This document shows, piece after piece, positions 51,522-60,644 of a DNA stretch of 64,000 bases. The position numbers and the translations under genes were made by a program. The notes under the pieces are model-generated. The model was not told the DNA's origin and did no database searches. It saw nothing but the letters and a program-made list of their open reading frames with translations. Source of the DNA: SIG607 sp045648445 (GTDB lineage Bacteria > Bacillota > Clostridia > Oscillospirales > Acutalibacteraceae). The stretch lies in the NCBI GenBank assembly GCA_045648445.1, contig JAZRNY010000035.1:1-64000 (forward strand), read 5' to 3'. Numbering within the stretch: position 1 is the stretch's first letter; each line of letters starts with the position of its first letter.

Positions 51522-52338
51522 ATTTGTTTTTACTCCTTCTAAAGGTTAAAGGTGCAACCTTGGTTTCGTCCTTAAAAGCCCTATAAAAATTTGATACTGA
51601 AGAATATCCGCATTCCTCGGCTATTTCCTTAACCGAAATATCACTTGAAGAAAGTAACCGTTTTGCCGTATTAATCTTCAGCGAATTTAAAAATTCTGTG
51701 TATTTTTTACCCGTTACCTCTCGAAACAACCGACTGAAATAATTAGGCGAATAACTATACATAGAAGCCATTTGATTAAGGGTTGGATTTTCCCTTAAAT
51801 GTGTATAAATATACCGTAAAACGCTATTCATTACTTCGCTTGTACGGTTGCTTCTGTTTTGGCTTTTGCCTATTTTACGCAGTATGAATATAATAATAAG
51901 TTCCAAAAGATTAGCAGCGGCAAAGGCGCTATTATCATCTTCGCTGCCATACTCCTTAATTAACATATCACACATAAACGATATTTCTTTCATTTGTTGT
52001 TGGTCAAAGGTAAAATATCTGTTTTTTTCATTTTCGAAAAGTTTAACAAGCAGTTCTTTATCTACGATACTGTCATCGAACATAATATTATAAAGCGTTA
52101 GATTATCGGAACCGTTAAGAAAATGAAAATCTGCAGGAGTTAGTATGTATCCGGTACCGCACTTCATAGGATATTCGCTTCCGTTAAGCATACAATTTCC
52201 TTCGCCTGATATGGCTATTTCAATTTCAAAAAATTCGTGAAAATGAATACCGGTATTTCCGCAAAATTTCTTTTTTTGAACAGTTATATGGCGTTCTTTA
52301 TTTATATGATCCTTATAGGTAAAGTTTTTATGTTTCAC
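51511..52338 (-). CDS. AraC-family regulator of the mannosidase operon
   Basis: A 275-residue regulator with a cupin domain (residues ~20-110: GIHFHEFFEIEIAISGEG) and two HTH units (LNQMASMYSYSPNYFSRLFREVTG and SVKEIAEECGYSSVSNFYRAFKDE). A GTG start follows GAGGTAGGTG. It is the first gene of an operon with the GH38 and carbon-nitrogen hydrolase genes and overlaps GH38 by 11 bases; it should respond to a mannosyl compound, by context. Confidence 0.88.
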   Translation of the reverse strand: MKHKNFTYKDHINKERHITVQKKKFCGNTGIHFHEFFEIEIAISGEGNCMLNGSEYPMKCGTGYILTPADFHFLNGSDNLTLYNIMFDDSIVDKELLVKLFENEKNRYFTFDQQQMKEISFMCDMLIKEYGSEDDNSAFAAANLLELIIIFILRKIGKSQNRSNRTSEVMNSVLRYIYTHLRENPTLNQMASMYSYSPNYFSRLFREVTGKKYTEFLNSLKINTAKRLLSSSDISVKEIAEECGYSSVSNFYRAFKDETKVAPLTFRRSKNKYEK

Positions 52339-52443
52339 AGTATCACCTACCTCTACTGTTATTTTAATTAATTTTTTGTTTTTAGTAAAGGAAATTTGGA
52401 ATTTTCAAATAAAAATCATAGAAAACTGTAAATATTAAACAAA

Positions 52444-52473
52444 AAAATAGAAGCAAAAACTTGCTTCTATTTT
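52444..52473 (-). terminator. Terminator after bioY
   Basis: 13-bp stem AAAATAGAAGCAA / TTGCTTCTATTTT, overlapping the bioY stop. Confidence 0.88.
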
Positions 52474-53002
52474 AAATTCTTTTTTTTATGGATATTCCTA
52501 TAGCAACAGCTGCAAAAGATTTAATAATATCTATCGGCACAAAAGGAATAACGCAAACGGTTAAAGCGGTATAAAAATCAGCCTTAGTTACAAAAATATA
52601 CTGTACTGTTCCGCAGATGTAACAAAAAGCAACGCCTATTAAACAACTAATGAATGAAAGGGTGAATTTAAAAACTTTTTTCTCAATCTTTACAGCGTTA
52701 AAAAAAGAAACGATTAACGAAAGTAAGGGATATGACCATATATATCCGCCCGTAACACCGACAAGTATGCCCAGTCCACCCGAACCCCCCGAAAATACCG
52801 GAAGTCCCACCGTTCCCATAATTACGTAAACAAACGTAGCGCAAAAGGCTTCAAAAGGCGAAAGAGCAACCGCGCAAATCATAACGCTTAAAAGGGTGGC
52901 TGAAACCGGCACCGTACCTATAGGAATAACTACAAAAGAACTAACGCAAATTATTGCCGCAAAAATACCGCAACGAACAGTTTTATAAAGCGTTTTTTGC
53001 AT
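52472..53002 (-). CDS. bioY: Biotin transporter S component
   Basis: A 176-residue membrane protein with about six helices and the BioY-typical loop GTVGLPVFSGGSGGLGILVGVTGGYIWSYP, here split as VGLPVFSGGSGGLG and GVTGGYIWSYP. It captures biotin; ATPase and T component of the ECF complex are not in the window. It is relevant to the biotin carrier at 4008. Its promoter overlaps that of the divergent rubredoxin gene, so the two compete. Confidence 0.9.
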   Translation of the reverse strand: MQKTLYKTVRCGIFAAIICVSSFVVIPIGTVPVSATLLSVMICAVALSPFEAFCATFVYVIMGTVGLPVFSGGSGGLGILVGVTGGYIWSYPLLSLIVSFFNAVKIEKKVFKFTLSFISCLIGVAFCYICGTVQYIFVTKADFYTALTVCVIPFVPIDIIKSFAAVAIGISIKKRI

Positions 53003-53036
53003 TTTTTCTCTTCCCCTTTTGCTACTTATATTTTAA

Positions 53037-53065
53037 ATAATAATTGAAAAAATAAATATTGTCAA
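53037..53065 (-). promoter_or_regulatory. Promoter of bioY
   Basis: TTGACA, 17-bp spacer, TATTAT. Its -35 box lies on the same bases as the -35 of the opposite gene. Confidence 0.75.
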
Positions 53066-53087
53066 CACGCTATTTTTTTGTTACAAT
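53059..53087 (+). promoter_or_regulatory. Promoter of the rubredoxin-flavin reductase gene
   Basis: TTGTCA, 17-bp spacer, TACAAT, back to back with the bioY promoter and sharing its -35 bases. Confidence 0.75.
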
Positions 53088-53121
53088 ATAATAAACTTCT
53101 ATTAAAAGAAAGGTGACGGAA

Positions 53122-53751
53122 ATGATTGACGAAAAATCACTAAATAACGTTTCATACGGTCTTTACGTTTTAACCGCAAAAGAAAATGAAAAGGATAATG
53201 GATGTATTATAAATACGGTTTCTCAGGTTACCGTTTCTCCCCTTTCCATAAGCGTTACCGTAAATAAAAATAATTTCACCCACGATATGATAATGAAAAC
53301 CAAGGAATTTAACGTATCGGTTATAGCCGAGGGCACCTCCTTTGACCTGTTTAAGCAGTACGGTTTTAAAAGCGGCAGAAACGAAGACAAGGTTCCAAAA
53401 GATGCAAAAAGAAGCGAAAACGGGATTGTTTACGTTGATGATAACGTAAATACTGTAATCAGTGCAAAGGTAAAAAATACTGTTGACCTTGGCACCCATA
53501 CCCTCTTTATTGCCGATGTTACCGAAACCATTCTTCTCTCCTCTGCTCCCAGTGTTACCTATGCTTATTATCATAAAAATATAAAACCCGCCCCAGTAAA
53601 ACAGTCGGGAACGGGCAAAAAATGGGTATGTACCATTTGCGGATATATTTACGACGACGCAAAGGAAAAGGTTCCTTTTGAAGAACTTCCAAATGACTGG
53701 ACCTGTCCTCTTTGTATGCATCCCAAAAGTGATTTTGAACTTATGGCTTAA
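53122..53751 (+). CDS. High-molecular-weight rubredoxin (flavin reductase-rubredoxin fusion)
   Basis: A 209-residue electron carrier. Residues ~1-150 are a flavin reductase-like FMN-binding domain (LNNVSYGLYVLTAKEN, INTVSQVTVSPLSISVTVNK); residues ~157-205 are rubredoxin (WVCTICGYIYDD, DWTCPLCMHPKSDFE) with the four iron cysteines. Such proteins pass electrons to oxygen- or NO-reducing flavoproteins and to rubrerythrin. ATG at 53122 has GAAAGGTGAC upstream; GTG at 53113 sits in that site. Confidence 0.9.
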   Translation: MIDEKSLNNVSYGLYVLTAKENEKDNGCIINTVSQVTVSPLSISVTVNKNNFTHDMIMKTKEFNVSVIAEGTSFDLFKQYGFKSGRNEDKVPKDAKRSENGIVYVDDNVNTVISAKVKNTVDLGTHTLFIADVTETILLSSAPSVTYAYYHKNIKPAPVKQSGTGKKWVCTICGYIYDDAKEKVPFEELPNDWTCPLCMHPKSDFELMA

Positions 53752-53756
53752 AAGTC

Positions 53757-53785
53757 TTGCAAAACCATACTATTTGTGTTAAAAT
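53757..53785 (+). promoter_or_regulatory. Promoter of glyA
   Basis: TTGCAA, 17-bp spacer, TAAAAT, just after the rubredoxin gene stop. Confidence 0.6.
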
Positions 53786-53817
53786 TTTCAAAAATATAAA
53801 GTTTTAGGAGTTATATT

Positions 53818-55059
53818 ATGTTTTACGACAAATTAAATGAATTCGATAGCGAAGTTTATGCTTCGGTTAAAAGAGAAAACGAGCGCCAGTCTCATAATAT
53901 TGAACTTATTGCAAGTGAAAATATCGTAAGTGAAGCAGTTCTTCTCGCCGCAGGCACTCCCCTTACCAACAAATATGCCGAGGGTTATCCGGGCAAACGT
54001 TACTACGGCGGTTGCGTTTACGTTGACGAAGTTGAAGAAATCGCACGTGAGCGCGCTAAAAAACTTTTTGGTGCAGAACATGCAAACGTTCAGCCTCATT
54101 CGGGCGCAAGCGCTAACCTTGCAGTATTTTTCGCACTTTTAGAACCAGGTGATACCGTTCTTTCTATGAACCTTTCCGAAGGCGGTCATCTTTCTCACGG
54201 TTCTCCCGTAAATATTTCCGGTAAATATTTTAACATCGTTCCTTACGGTGTTGACGAAACCACACAGACCATCGATTACGATTTGGTCGAAAAACTTGCC
54301 ATTGAAAACAAGCCTAAGCTTATTTTAGCAGGCGCTTCCGCATATGCAAGAGCTATTGACTTTAAGCGTTTTAGAGAAATTGCCGACAAGGTAGGCGCAT
54401 ACTTACTTGTTGATATGGCTCACATTGCAGGTCTTGTTGCTGCAGGACTTCACGAAAGCCCCGTTCCCTATGCAGACGTTGTTACCACCACCACTCATAA
54501 AACCCTTCGCGGTCCCAGAGGCGGTCTTATTCTTTGCAAAGAACAGTATGCAAAACAGATTGACAAGGCTATATTCCCAGGAATTCAGGGCGGTCCTTTA
54601 ATGCACATTATTGCCGCTAAGGCTGTTGCTTTAGGTGAAGCGCTTACCGACGAATTCAAAGAGTATCAGAAGCAGATTATCAAAAATGCAAACTGCCTTG
54701 CTAACGCCCTTAAAGAAGAAGGCTTTAACATTGTATCCGGCGGCACCGACAACCACCTTATGCTTTTAGATCTTAGAAATATGAATCTTACCGGTAAAGA
54801 ATTCGAGCATATGCTTGACGAAGTTCATATTACCGCTAACAAAAACACCATTCCTGCAGATCCTCAAAGTCCATTTGTAACAAGCGGTCTTAGAATTGGT
54901 ACTCCTGCCGTAACAAGCAGAGGCTTTAAAGAAAAAGAAATGCTAAAGATTGCTCATTGGTTAAAACTTGTTGCTACCGATTTTGAAAACAGCAAAGAAA
55001 CCATTACTAAAGAAGTTATTGAACTTTGCAATCAGTTCCCCATTTACAGCGAAAAATAA
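53818..55059 (+). CDS. glyA: Serine hydroxymethyltransferase
   Basis: A 413-residue PLP enzyme that interconverts serine and glycine with tetrahydrofolate. IELIASENIVSEAVL, YPGKRYYGGC, QPHSGASANLAVF, DMAHIAGLVAAGLH and the PLP lysine in TTTTHKTLRGPRGG (Lys228) are intact. Full family length. AGGAG precedes the ATG. The following metallophosphoesterase gene starts 18 bases downstream in the same direction. Confidence 0.95.
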   Translation: MFYDKLNEFDSEVYASVKRENERQSHNIELIASENIVSEAVLLAAGTPLTNKYAEGYPGKRYYGGCVYVDEVEEIARERAKKLFGAEHANVQPHSGASANLAVFFALLEPGDTVLSMNLSEGGHLSHGSPVNISGKYFNIVPYGVDETTQTIDYDLVEKLAIENKPKLILAGASAYARAIDFKRFREIADKVGAYLLVDMAHIAGLVAAGLHESPVPYADVVTTTTHKTLRGPRGGLILCKEQYAKQIDKAIFPGIQGGPLMHIIAAKAVALGEALTDEFKEYQKQIIKNANCLANALKEEGFNIVSGGTDNHLMLLDLRNMNLTGKEFEHMLDEVHITANKNTIPADPQSPFVTSGLRIGTPAVTSRGFKEKEMLKIAHWLKLVATDFENSKETITKEVIELCNQFPIYSEK

Positions 55060-55076
55060 TAAACGAGGGCGTTATT

Positions 55077-56120
55077 GTGGCCGATAGGTTAAAGTTTTCA
55101 CTTTTTTCCGATTTCCATTATAAGAAAAAAATGTATCCTGTAGTTATCGAGGATTTAATAGCTATATTAAACCGAGCCGAAAAAGAAAAGGTTGACGCTA
55201 TTTTCCACGCAGGAGATTTTAGCAACGACTATAACGGTTCAAAAGAAGTAATTACACCTCTTTTGAACAATAAATTCGGTGCCACCGTATGCGGTGTTTA
55301 CGGAAACCACGAACTTGAATGTAGAAATACCATGAGCGACGTAACCAAGTTTTTAACCAATGCCGAAAACTCCATATGGGGTACCAAAGACAGCAAAATC
55401 GGTGATGGTACTATCGCTTATTATTACGTTGATATTAAAAATTTCCGTATAATTTGTACCGATACCAACTATTCCTTTAATAAGGAAGGTTTTTGGGAGC
55501 ATAACCGTACAGGCAGTTGGGGCTCTCCCGCCGAAAATCTTTATCCAAACAGTTTGGGAAGCGAACAACTTTGTTGGCTTGAAGAAACACTTATAAAATC
55601 AGCAAAAGAAGGCAAAAAATGTATCGTGATAAGCCACGATAGTTATTCCGGTAAATTCAGAAGCACCTCTCCCGATGCAGAACACGTAAGACGTCTTTTC
55701 GCGTGTGCAAATTCAATCAAAAAAGGTACGGTACTTATGGCTATAAACGGCCATATACATACCAATAATGCCGAAATTGTCAATAACGTACTTTATCTTG
55801 ATATGAATACCACAAGAAACAGTTGGTGGCAGTTAAAGGGTAGCGAACACTATAGTGCAGAACACACCTATAATTTTACTGAATTTGAAGACGGCAAGGC
55901 AATTAAAACCTACGCTCGTTCCTATGCTGAGGACACAATGAGTAAAAACACTTGGTGCACAAAAGACGCTCTGAACGCTATAGTTACCGTTACCGAAGAT
56001 GGCGAAATCACCGTTGAAGGTATGGAAAGCGAATACGTTTACGGCATACTTCCTCCCGAAACCAAATGGAATGATTGCGAACCAAGGGTTCTTTCGGGAA
56101 ACTGGAAACTTGAAGTATAA
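55077..56120 (+). CDS. Metallophosphoesterase, calcineurin-like (paralog 3)
   Basis: A 347-residue protein starting at GTG 55077 with GAGGG 8 bases upstream (longer in-frame starts would overlap glyA). FSDFHYKKK, HAGDFSND, GVYGNHELEC, ISHDSYSG and NGHIHTNNA give the metal site. It shares length and the C-terminal VEGMESEYVYGI-type extension with the pair at 42670-44644, so it is a third copy placed next to glyA. Substrate unknown. Confidence 0.86.
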   Translation: MADRLKFSLFSDFHYKKKMYPVVIEDLIAILNRAEKEKVDAIFHAGDFSNDYNGSKEVITPLLNNKFGATVCGVYGNHELECRNTMSDVTKFLTNAENSIWGTKDSKIGDGTIAYYYVDIKNFRIICTDTNYSFNKEGFWEHNRTGSWGSPAENLYPNSLGSEQLCWLEETLIKSAKEGKKCIVISHDSYSGKFRSTSPDAEHVRRLFACANSIKKGTVLMAINGHIHTNNAEIVNNVLYLDMNTTRNSWWQLKGSEHYSAEHTYNFTEFEDGKAIKTYARSYAEDTMSKNTWCTKDALNAIVTVTEDGEITVEGMESEYVYGILPPETKWNDCEPRVLSGNWKLEV

Positions 56121-56136
56121 AATCAATACACATTTT

Positions 56137-56178
56137 AAAGAGATATCTTCATCTAAAAAGAAGATATCTCTTTTTATT
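56137..56178 (+). terminator. Terminator after paralog 3
   Basis: AAAGAGATATCTTC / GAAGATATCTCTTT stem followed by TTATTTTC. Confidence 0.88.
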
Positions 56179-56271
56179 TTCAAATTGAATAAACGATTTC
56201 TTAAAATTTCAGCAAGGATATTTGAATTTCTTTGCTTATTATACAACTCTCCTTTTTAGATGCTTTTACAT

Positions 56272-56305
56272 AGAAACACCCGTGCCAAACGGCACGGGTG
56301 TTTCT
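56272..56305. terminator. Strong bidirectional hairpin
   Basis: 15-bp stem AGAAACACCCGTGCC / GGCACGGGTGTTTCT with an AAAC loop. No gene ends here, so it may remain from a lost gene. The rest of 56306-56500 shows no feature. Confidence 0.8.
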
Positions 56306-56500
56306 TATCTGTTAATATTTAGATAAAATAAAGTTATACGTTATTAAACATATTTAAAATTTCCTGCATCATTTCGGTATTGACTTCACTATATGAGAAA
56401 TCACAGATTGATAATTATAGTTTATTACCAAATCACGAGTGCCGTGAGCAATAAAAACTACAGCGCAAATCCGATATAAGTATAAAAAATGCTTTTTCTC

Positions 56501-56528
56501 TTGCAAAATATATCCGTTATTGTATAAT
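56501..56528 (+). promoter_or_regulatory. Promoter of the first GH127 gene
   Basis: TTGCAA, 16-bp spacer, TATAAT. Confidence 0.6.
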
Positions 56529-56557
56529 ATAATTAATTAAAAACAGGAGGTTTTATT

Positions 56558-58519
56558 ATGCTTAATTTATATAAAGAAAATACGGCAAACTTTCCAAGAC
56601 TGAAAACCGACAAACATTTCATCAACTTTGATAATGAGTACAAATTTGATGAAATTACCGATAAAACAATGAAATTTACCGAAGAAAAACAACTTTTAAA
56701 AGCAGATTTATGGTACGACTTTGCTGAACAGTTCTCCGACCAAATTGACGGCAGTGACGACGGTTGGCGCGGTGAATATTGGGGCAAAATGATGCGTGGC
56801 GGATGTTTTGTATATTCTTATACAAAAAACAAAAAACTTCTTGAAATTTTAACCGATACAGTTCGCCATATTTTAACTAAACAAGACGAACGAGGCAGAA
56901 TTTCTTCCTATCTGGTAGCCGATGAATTCAAAGGTTGGGATATTTGGAGCAGAAAATACGTATTGCTTGGTATGCAGTATTTTCTTGAAATAAACGAGGA
57001 TAAAGAACTTGAAAAAGAAATTATTACCTCTATGTGCCGTCAGGTTGATTACCTTATTTCAAAACTTGGAAACAAAACCGACGGAAAACTTCCCATTACA
57101 CGTACTGCAAAACATTGGTACGGTCTTAACTCCTCTTCCCTTTTAGAACCCGTTGTACGTCTTTATAACATAACCGGCGAAAAAAGATTTTTGGATTTTG
57201 CAAAATACATAGTAAAGGAAGGCGGCTGTTGGGCAGACGACGTATTTAAACTTGCCCTTAAAAAACAGTTAAGAATTTATCAGTATCCTGTTACCAAAGC
57301 GTACGAAATGACCTCTTGTTTTGAAGGTCTTTTAGAGCTTTACCGTATAACAGGCGAAGAATGGTACAAAACTGCAATTTTAAACTTTGCTGATTTAGTA
57401 TTAGAAGACGAATTCACCGTTATCGGTTCTGCAGGTTGTACCCACGAGCTTTTTGACCACTCGAAAGTACGTCAGGCAAACACCACCAACTATTTTGTAA
57501 TGCAAGAAACCTGCGTAACAGTCACCTTAATGAAGTTCTTTATGCAGTTAAACCTATTAACCGCTGACCCCAAATACATCGATGCTTACGAAATAGCATA
57601 TTATAACGGCTTCTTGGGTACTGTAAACGTTGAACAAAGACTTGCCGACAGCGTAACTTTAGAAAGAGAACGCGAGAAAAACAGCGCTATCGTTCCCGTT
57701 GTATTGCCATTTACTAGTTACAGTCCCTTAACTGCAGGTACACGTGGCGGTAATATAGGCGGTCTTAAGGTTATGAAAAACAATAAGTACTACGGATGTT
57801 GCGTATGTATTGCAGGCGCAGGTATAGGAAGCGTTCACAAAACTGCATTTATGAGCACCGAAAAAGGTTTTGCTCTTAACCTCTACATTAACGGTAACAT
57901 TCAGACTGCTACCGCAAATGGTAAAAAGGTTGAGTTTAACATCGAAACCAACTACCCTGCCGAAAACTACGTAAAGGTAACCGTTAATAATCCCGAAAAA
58001 GAGGAATTAGAATTAAAACTCCGTAATCCTTCGTTTAGCGACAAAACAAAGATTACTCAAAACGGCAAAGAAATCGAAGTGACAAACGGCTACAACACCG
58101 TTTTATGTAAAGAAGAAACCGAAACGTTTGAACTCACCTTCGATATGCCACTTACTGTTGTTAAGCCTATTCCATACGGAAGTCAAGTTCTTATGAACGA
58201 AGTAAAATGGGGCGGTAACTGTATTGTTATTCCTTCTTACGATGAAGAAGATCCCGAAGCAAAAAACACCATTGCACTTCAAAAAGGCCCTCTTATGTTT
58301 GCGCAGGATTCACGTTTTGGTTATGATATGACAAAGGCTGCAAAAATAGTTAACAAAAACGGTATCGTCACTTACGAAAAAGATAAAGCCGATTTTGACA
58401 CCATTACAACCATCAAAGTAAAAACCGAAGACGGTTTCATTACTCTTTGCGACTATGCAAGTGCAGGAAAAGTGCTTGACGAAGGTAACAAAGCAGCCGT
58501 TTGGATTAAAAACGTATAA
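56558..58519 (+). CDS. GH127 beta-L-arabinofuranosidase-like protein (copy 1)
   Basis: A 653-residue protein of the DUF1680/GH127 family. Zinc and catalytic residues match the family layout: Glu317 and Cys319 in QETCVTV, Cys414-Cys415 in YGCCVCIAG, one of which would be the nucleophile. An alpha/alpha barrel occupies residues ~60-410; the C-terminus is beta-rich. No signal peptide, so it acts on imported arabino-oligosaccharides. AGGAGG precedes the ATG. It has a near-identical copy 135 bases downstream. Confidence 0.88.
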   Translation: MLNLYKENTANFPRLKTDKHFINFDNEYKFDEITDKTMKFTEEKQLLKADLWYDFAEQFSDQIDGSDDGWRGEYWGKMMRGGCFVYSYTKNKKLLEILTDTVRHILTKQDERGRISSYLVADEFKGWDIWSRKYVLLGMQYFLEINEDKELEKEIITSMCRQVDYLISKLGNKTDGKLPITRTAKHWYGLNSSSLLEPVVRLYNITGEKRFLDFAKYIVKEGGCWADDVFKLALKKQLRIYQYPVTKAYEMTSCFEGLLELYRITGEEWYKTAILNFADLVLEDEFTVIGSAGCTHELFDHSKVRQANTTNYFVMQETCVTVTLMKFFMQLNLLTADPKYIDAYEIAYYNGFLGTVNVEQRLADSVTLEREREKNSAIVPVVLPFTSYSPLTAGTRGGNIGGLKVMKNNKYYGCCVCIAGAGIGSVHKTAFMSTEKGFALNLYINGNIQTATANGKKVEFNIETNYPAENYVKVTVNNPEKEELELKLRNPSFSDKTKITQNGKEIEVTNGYNTVLCKEETETFELTFDMPLTVVKPIPYGSQVLMNEVKWGGNCIVIPSYDEEDPEAKNTIALQKGPLMFAQDSRFGYDMTKAAKIVNKNGIVTYEKDKADFDTITTIKVKTEDGFITLCDYASAGKVLDEGNKAAVWIKNV

Positions 58520-58530
58520 TTATTTATTAC

Positions 58531-58574
58531 TTTTAAAGCGCCTCGGAAATCCGAGACGCTTTAAAATTTTTTTA
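58531..58574 (+). terminator. Terminator between the two GH127 genes
   Basis: TTTTAAAGCG ... CGCTTTAAAA stem with an inner CTCGG/CCGAG, then T7. Confidence 0.88.
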
Positions 58575-58597
58575 CATTTCGGTTTACTTTTTTTACA

Positions 58598-58626
58598 TTG
58601 ATTTTTTAGCAATACTGTCCTATAAT
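58598..58626 (+). promoter_or_regulatory. Promoter of the second GH127 gene
   Basis: TTGATT, 17-bp spacer, TATAAT; each copy therefore has its own control. Confidence 0.65.
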
Positions 58627-58654
58627 AAAATAAACTTAAAGAGGAGGAATTTTT

Positions 58655-60616
58655 ATGCTAAATCTTTATAATGAAAATACGGCAAATTTTCCAAGACTAA
58701 AAACTGATAAACATTTTATTAACTTTGATAATGAGTACAAATTCGAAGAAATCACCAATAAAACAATGAAATTCACCGAAGAAAACCAACTTTTGAAAGC
58801 AGATTTGTGGTACAACTTTGCAGAACAGTTTTCCGACCAAATTGACGGCAACGACGACGGTTGGCGCGGTGAATATTGGGGCAAAATGATGCGTGGCGGA
58901 TGTTTTGTATATTCTTATACCAAAAACAAAAAACTTTTTGAAATTTTAACCGATACAGTTCGCCATATTTTAACTAAACAAGATGAACGTGGCAGAATTT
59001 CTGCTTATGTAGTAGCCAGAGAATTTAACGGTTGGGATATTTGGAGCAGAAAATACGTATTGCTTGGTATGCAGTATTTTCTTGAAATAAACGAAGATAA
59101 AGAACTCGAAAAAGAAATTATTACCTCTATGTGCCGTCAGGTTGATTACCTTATTTCAAAGATTGGCAGAGTTGACGCAGGAAAGGTTCCAATTACCCGT
59201 ACTGCAAAACATTGGTACGGTCTTAACTCCTCTTCGCTTTTAGAACCCGTTGTACGTCTTTATAATATTACGGGCGAAAAAAAATATTTAGAATTTGCCA
59301 AGTACATAGTAAAGGAAGGCGGCTGTTGGGCAGACGACGTATTTAAACTTGCCCTTAAAAAACAGTTAAGAATTTATCAGTATCCTGTTACCAAAGCGTA
59401 CGAAATGACCTCTTGCTTTGAAGGCCTTTTAGAACTCTACAGAATAACCGGAGAAGAATGGTATAAAACCGCTATTTTAAACTATGCAGATTTAATATTA
59501 GAGGACGAATTCACCGTTATCGGTTCTGCAGGTTGTACACACGAACTTTTCGACCACTCTAAAGTACGTCAGGCAAACTCCACCAACCACTACATTATGC
59601 AAGAAACCTGCGTAACTGTAACTCTTATGAAGTTCTTTATGCAACTCAATCTTCTTACTGCCGATCCAAAATACATTGATGCCTATGAAATTTCATACTA
59701 CAACGGATTTTTAGGCGCAGTAAACGTTGAAAAAAGACTTTCCGACAGTAAAGATTTGAACAAGGCTTGTGAAAGAAATCCCGAAATTATTCCCATCCCA
59801 TTGCCTTTTACAAGTTACAGCCCCTTAACCGCAGGTACACGTGGCGGTAATATAGGCGGATTAAGGATTATGAAAAACAATACCTACTACGGTTGTTGCG
59901 TATGTATAGCAGGCGCAGGTATAGGAAGCGTTCACAAAACTGCATTTATGAGCACCGAAAAAGGTTTTGCTCTTAACCTTTACATTAACGGTAACATTCA
60001 GACTGCTACCGCAAATGGTAAAAAGGTTGAATTTAACATCGAAACCAACTACCCTTCTGAAAACTACGTAAAGGTAACCGTTAATAATCCCGAAAAAGAG
60101 GAATTCGAATTAAAACTCCGTAATCCTTCATTTAGCACTAATACAAAGATTGCTCAAAACGGCAAAGAAATCGAAGTGGCAAACGGCTACAACACCGTTT
60201 TATGTAAAGAAGCAACCGAAACGTTTGAACTTACCTTCGATATGCCTCTTACCGTTGTTAAACCTATTCCTTACGGCAGTCAAACTCTTATGAACAAGGT
60301 AATATGGGGCAATCCCAGTATTACAATTCCAACACATGACGAAGAAGACCCCGAAGCCAAAAACACCATTGCACTTCAAAAAGGTCCTCTTATGTTTGCT
60401 CAAGATTCCCGTTTTGGTTACGATTTAAGTACTCCTGCAAAAATAGTTAACGAAAACGGTATAGTCACTTACGAAAAAGATAAAGCCGATTTTGACACCA
60501 TTACAACCATCAAAGTAAAAACCGAAGACGGTTTCATTACTCTTTGCGACTATGCAAGTGCCGGAAAGGCGCTTGACGAAGATAACAAAGCAGCCGTTTG
60601 GATCAAAAATGCATAA
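58655..60616 (+). CDS. GH127 beta-L-arabinofuranosidase-like protein (copy 2)
   Basis: Also 653 residues and the same protein length as copy 1; most stretches are identical. Differences cluster at residues ~104-112 (ISAYVVAREFNG versus SSYLVADEFKG), ~166-176, ~363-380 and ~540-550. The Glu-Cys (QETCVTV) and Cys-Cys (YGCCVCIAG) catalytic sites are kept. GAGGAGG precedes the ATG. A recent tandem duplication with some divergence near the substrate-facing loops. Confidence 0.88.
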   Translation: MLNLYNENTANFPRLKTDKHFINFDNEYKFEEITNKTMKFTEENQLLKADLWYNFAEQFSDQIDGNDDGWRGEYWGKMMRGGCFVYSYTKNKKLFEILTDTVRHILTKQDERGRISAYVVAREFNGWDIWSRKYVLLGMQYFLEINEDKELEKEIITSMCRQVDYLISKIGRVDAGKVPITRTAKHWYGLNSSSLLEPVVRLYNITGEKKYLEFAKYIVKEGGCWADDVFKLALKKQLRIYQYPVTKAYEMTSCFEGLLELYRITGEEWYKTAILNYADLILEDEFTVIGSAGCTHELFDHSKVRQANSTNHYIMQETCVTVTLMKFFMQLNLLTADPKYIDAYEISYYNGFLGAVNVEKRLSDSKDLNKACERNPEIIPIPLPFTSYSPLTAGTRGGNIGGLRIMKNNTYYGCCVCIAGAGIGSVHKTAFMSTEKGFALNLYINGNIQTATANGKKVEFNIETNYPSENYVKVTVNNPEKEEFELKLRNPSFSTNTKIAQNGKEIEVANGYNTVLCKEATETFELTFDMPLTVVKPIPYGSQTLMNKVIWGNPSITIPTHDEEDPEAKNTIALQKGPLMFAQDSRFGYDLSTPAKIVNENGIVTYEKDKADFDTITTIKVKTEDGFITLCDYASAGKALDEDNKAAVWIKNA

Positions 60617-60644
60617 AAAAATACCTCAGGTTAGGCGTTGTACC
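60617..60644 (+). repeat. Inverted arm, left copy
   Basis: AAAAAATACCTCAGGTTA followed by GGCGTTGTAC, directly after the GH127 stop. Complementary, with two small gaps, to 61815-61842. Could be one half of a bidirectional terminator interrupted by an insertion. Confidence 0.6.
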
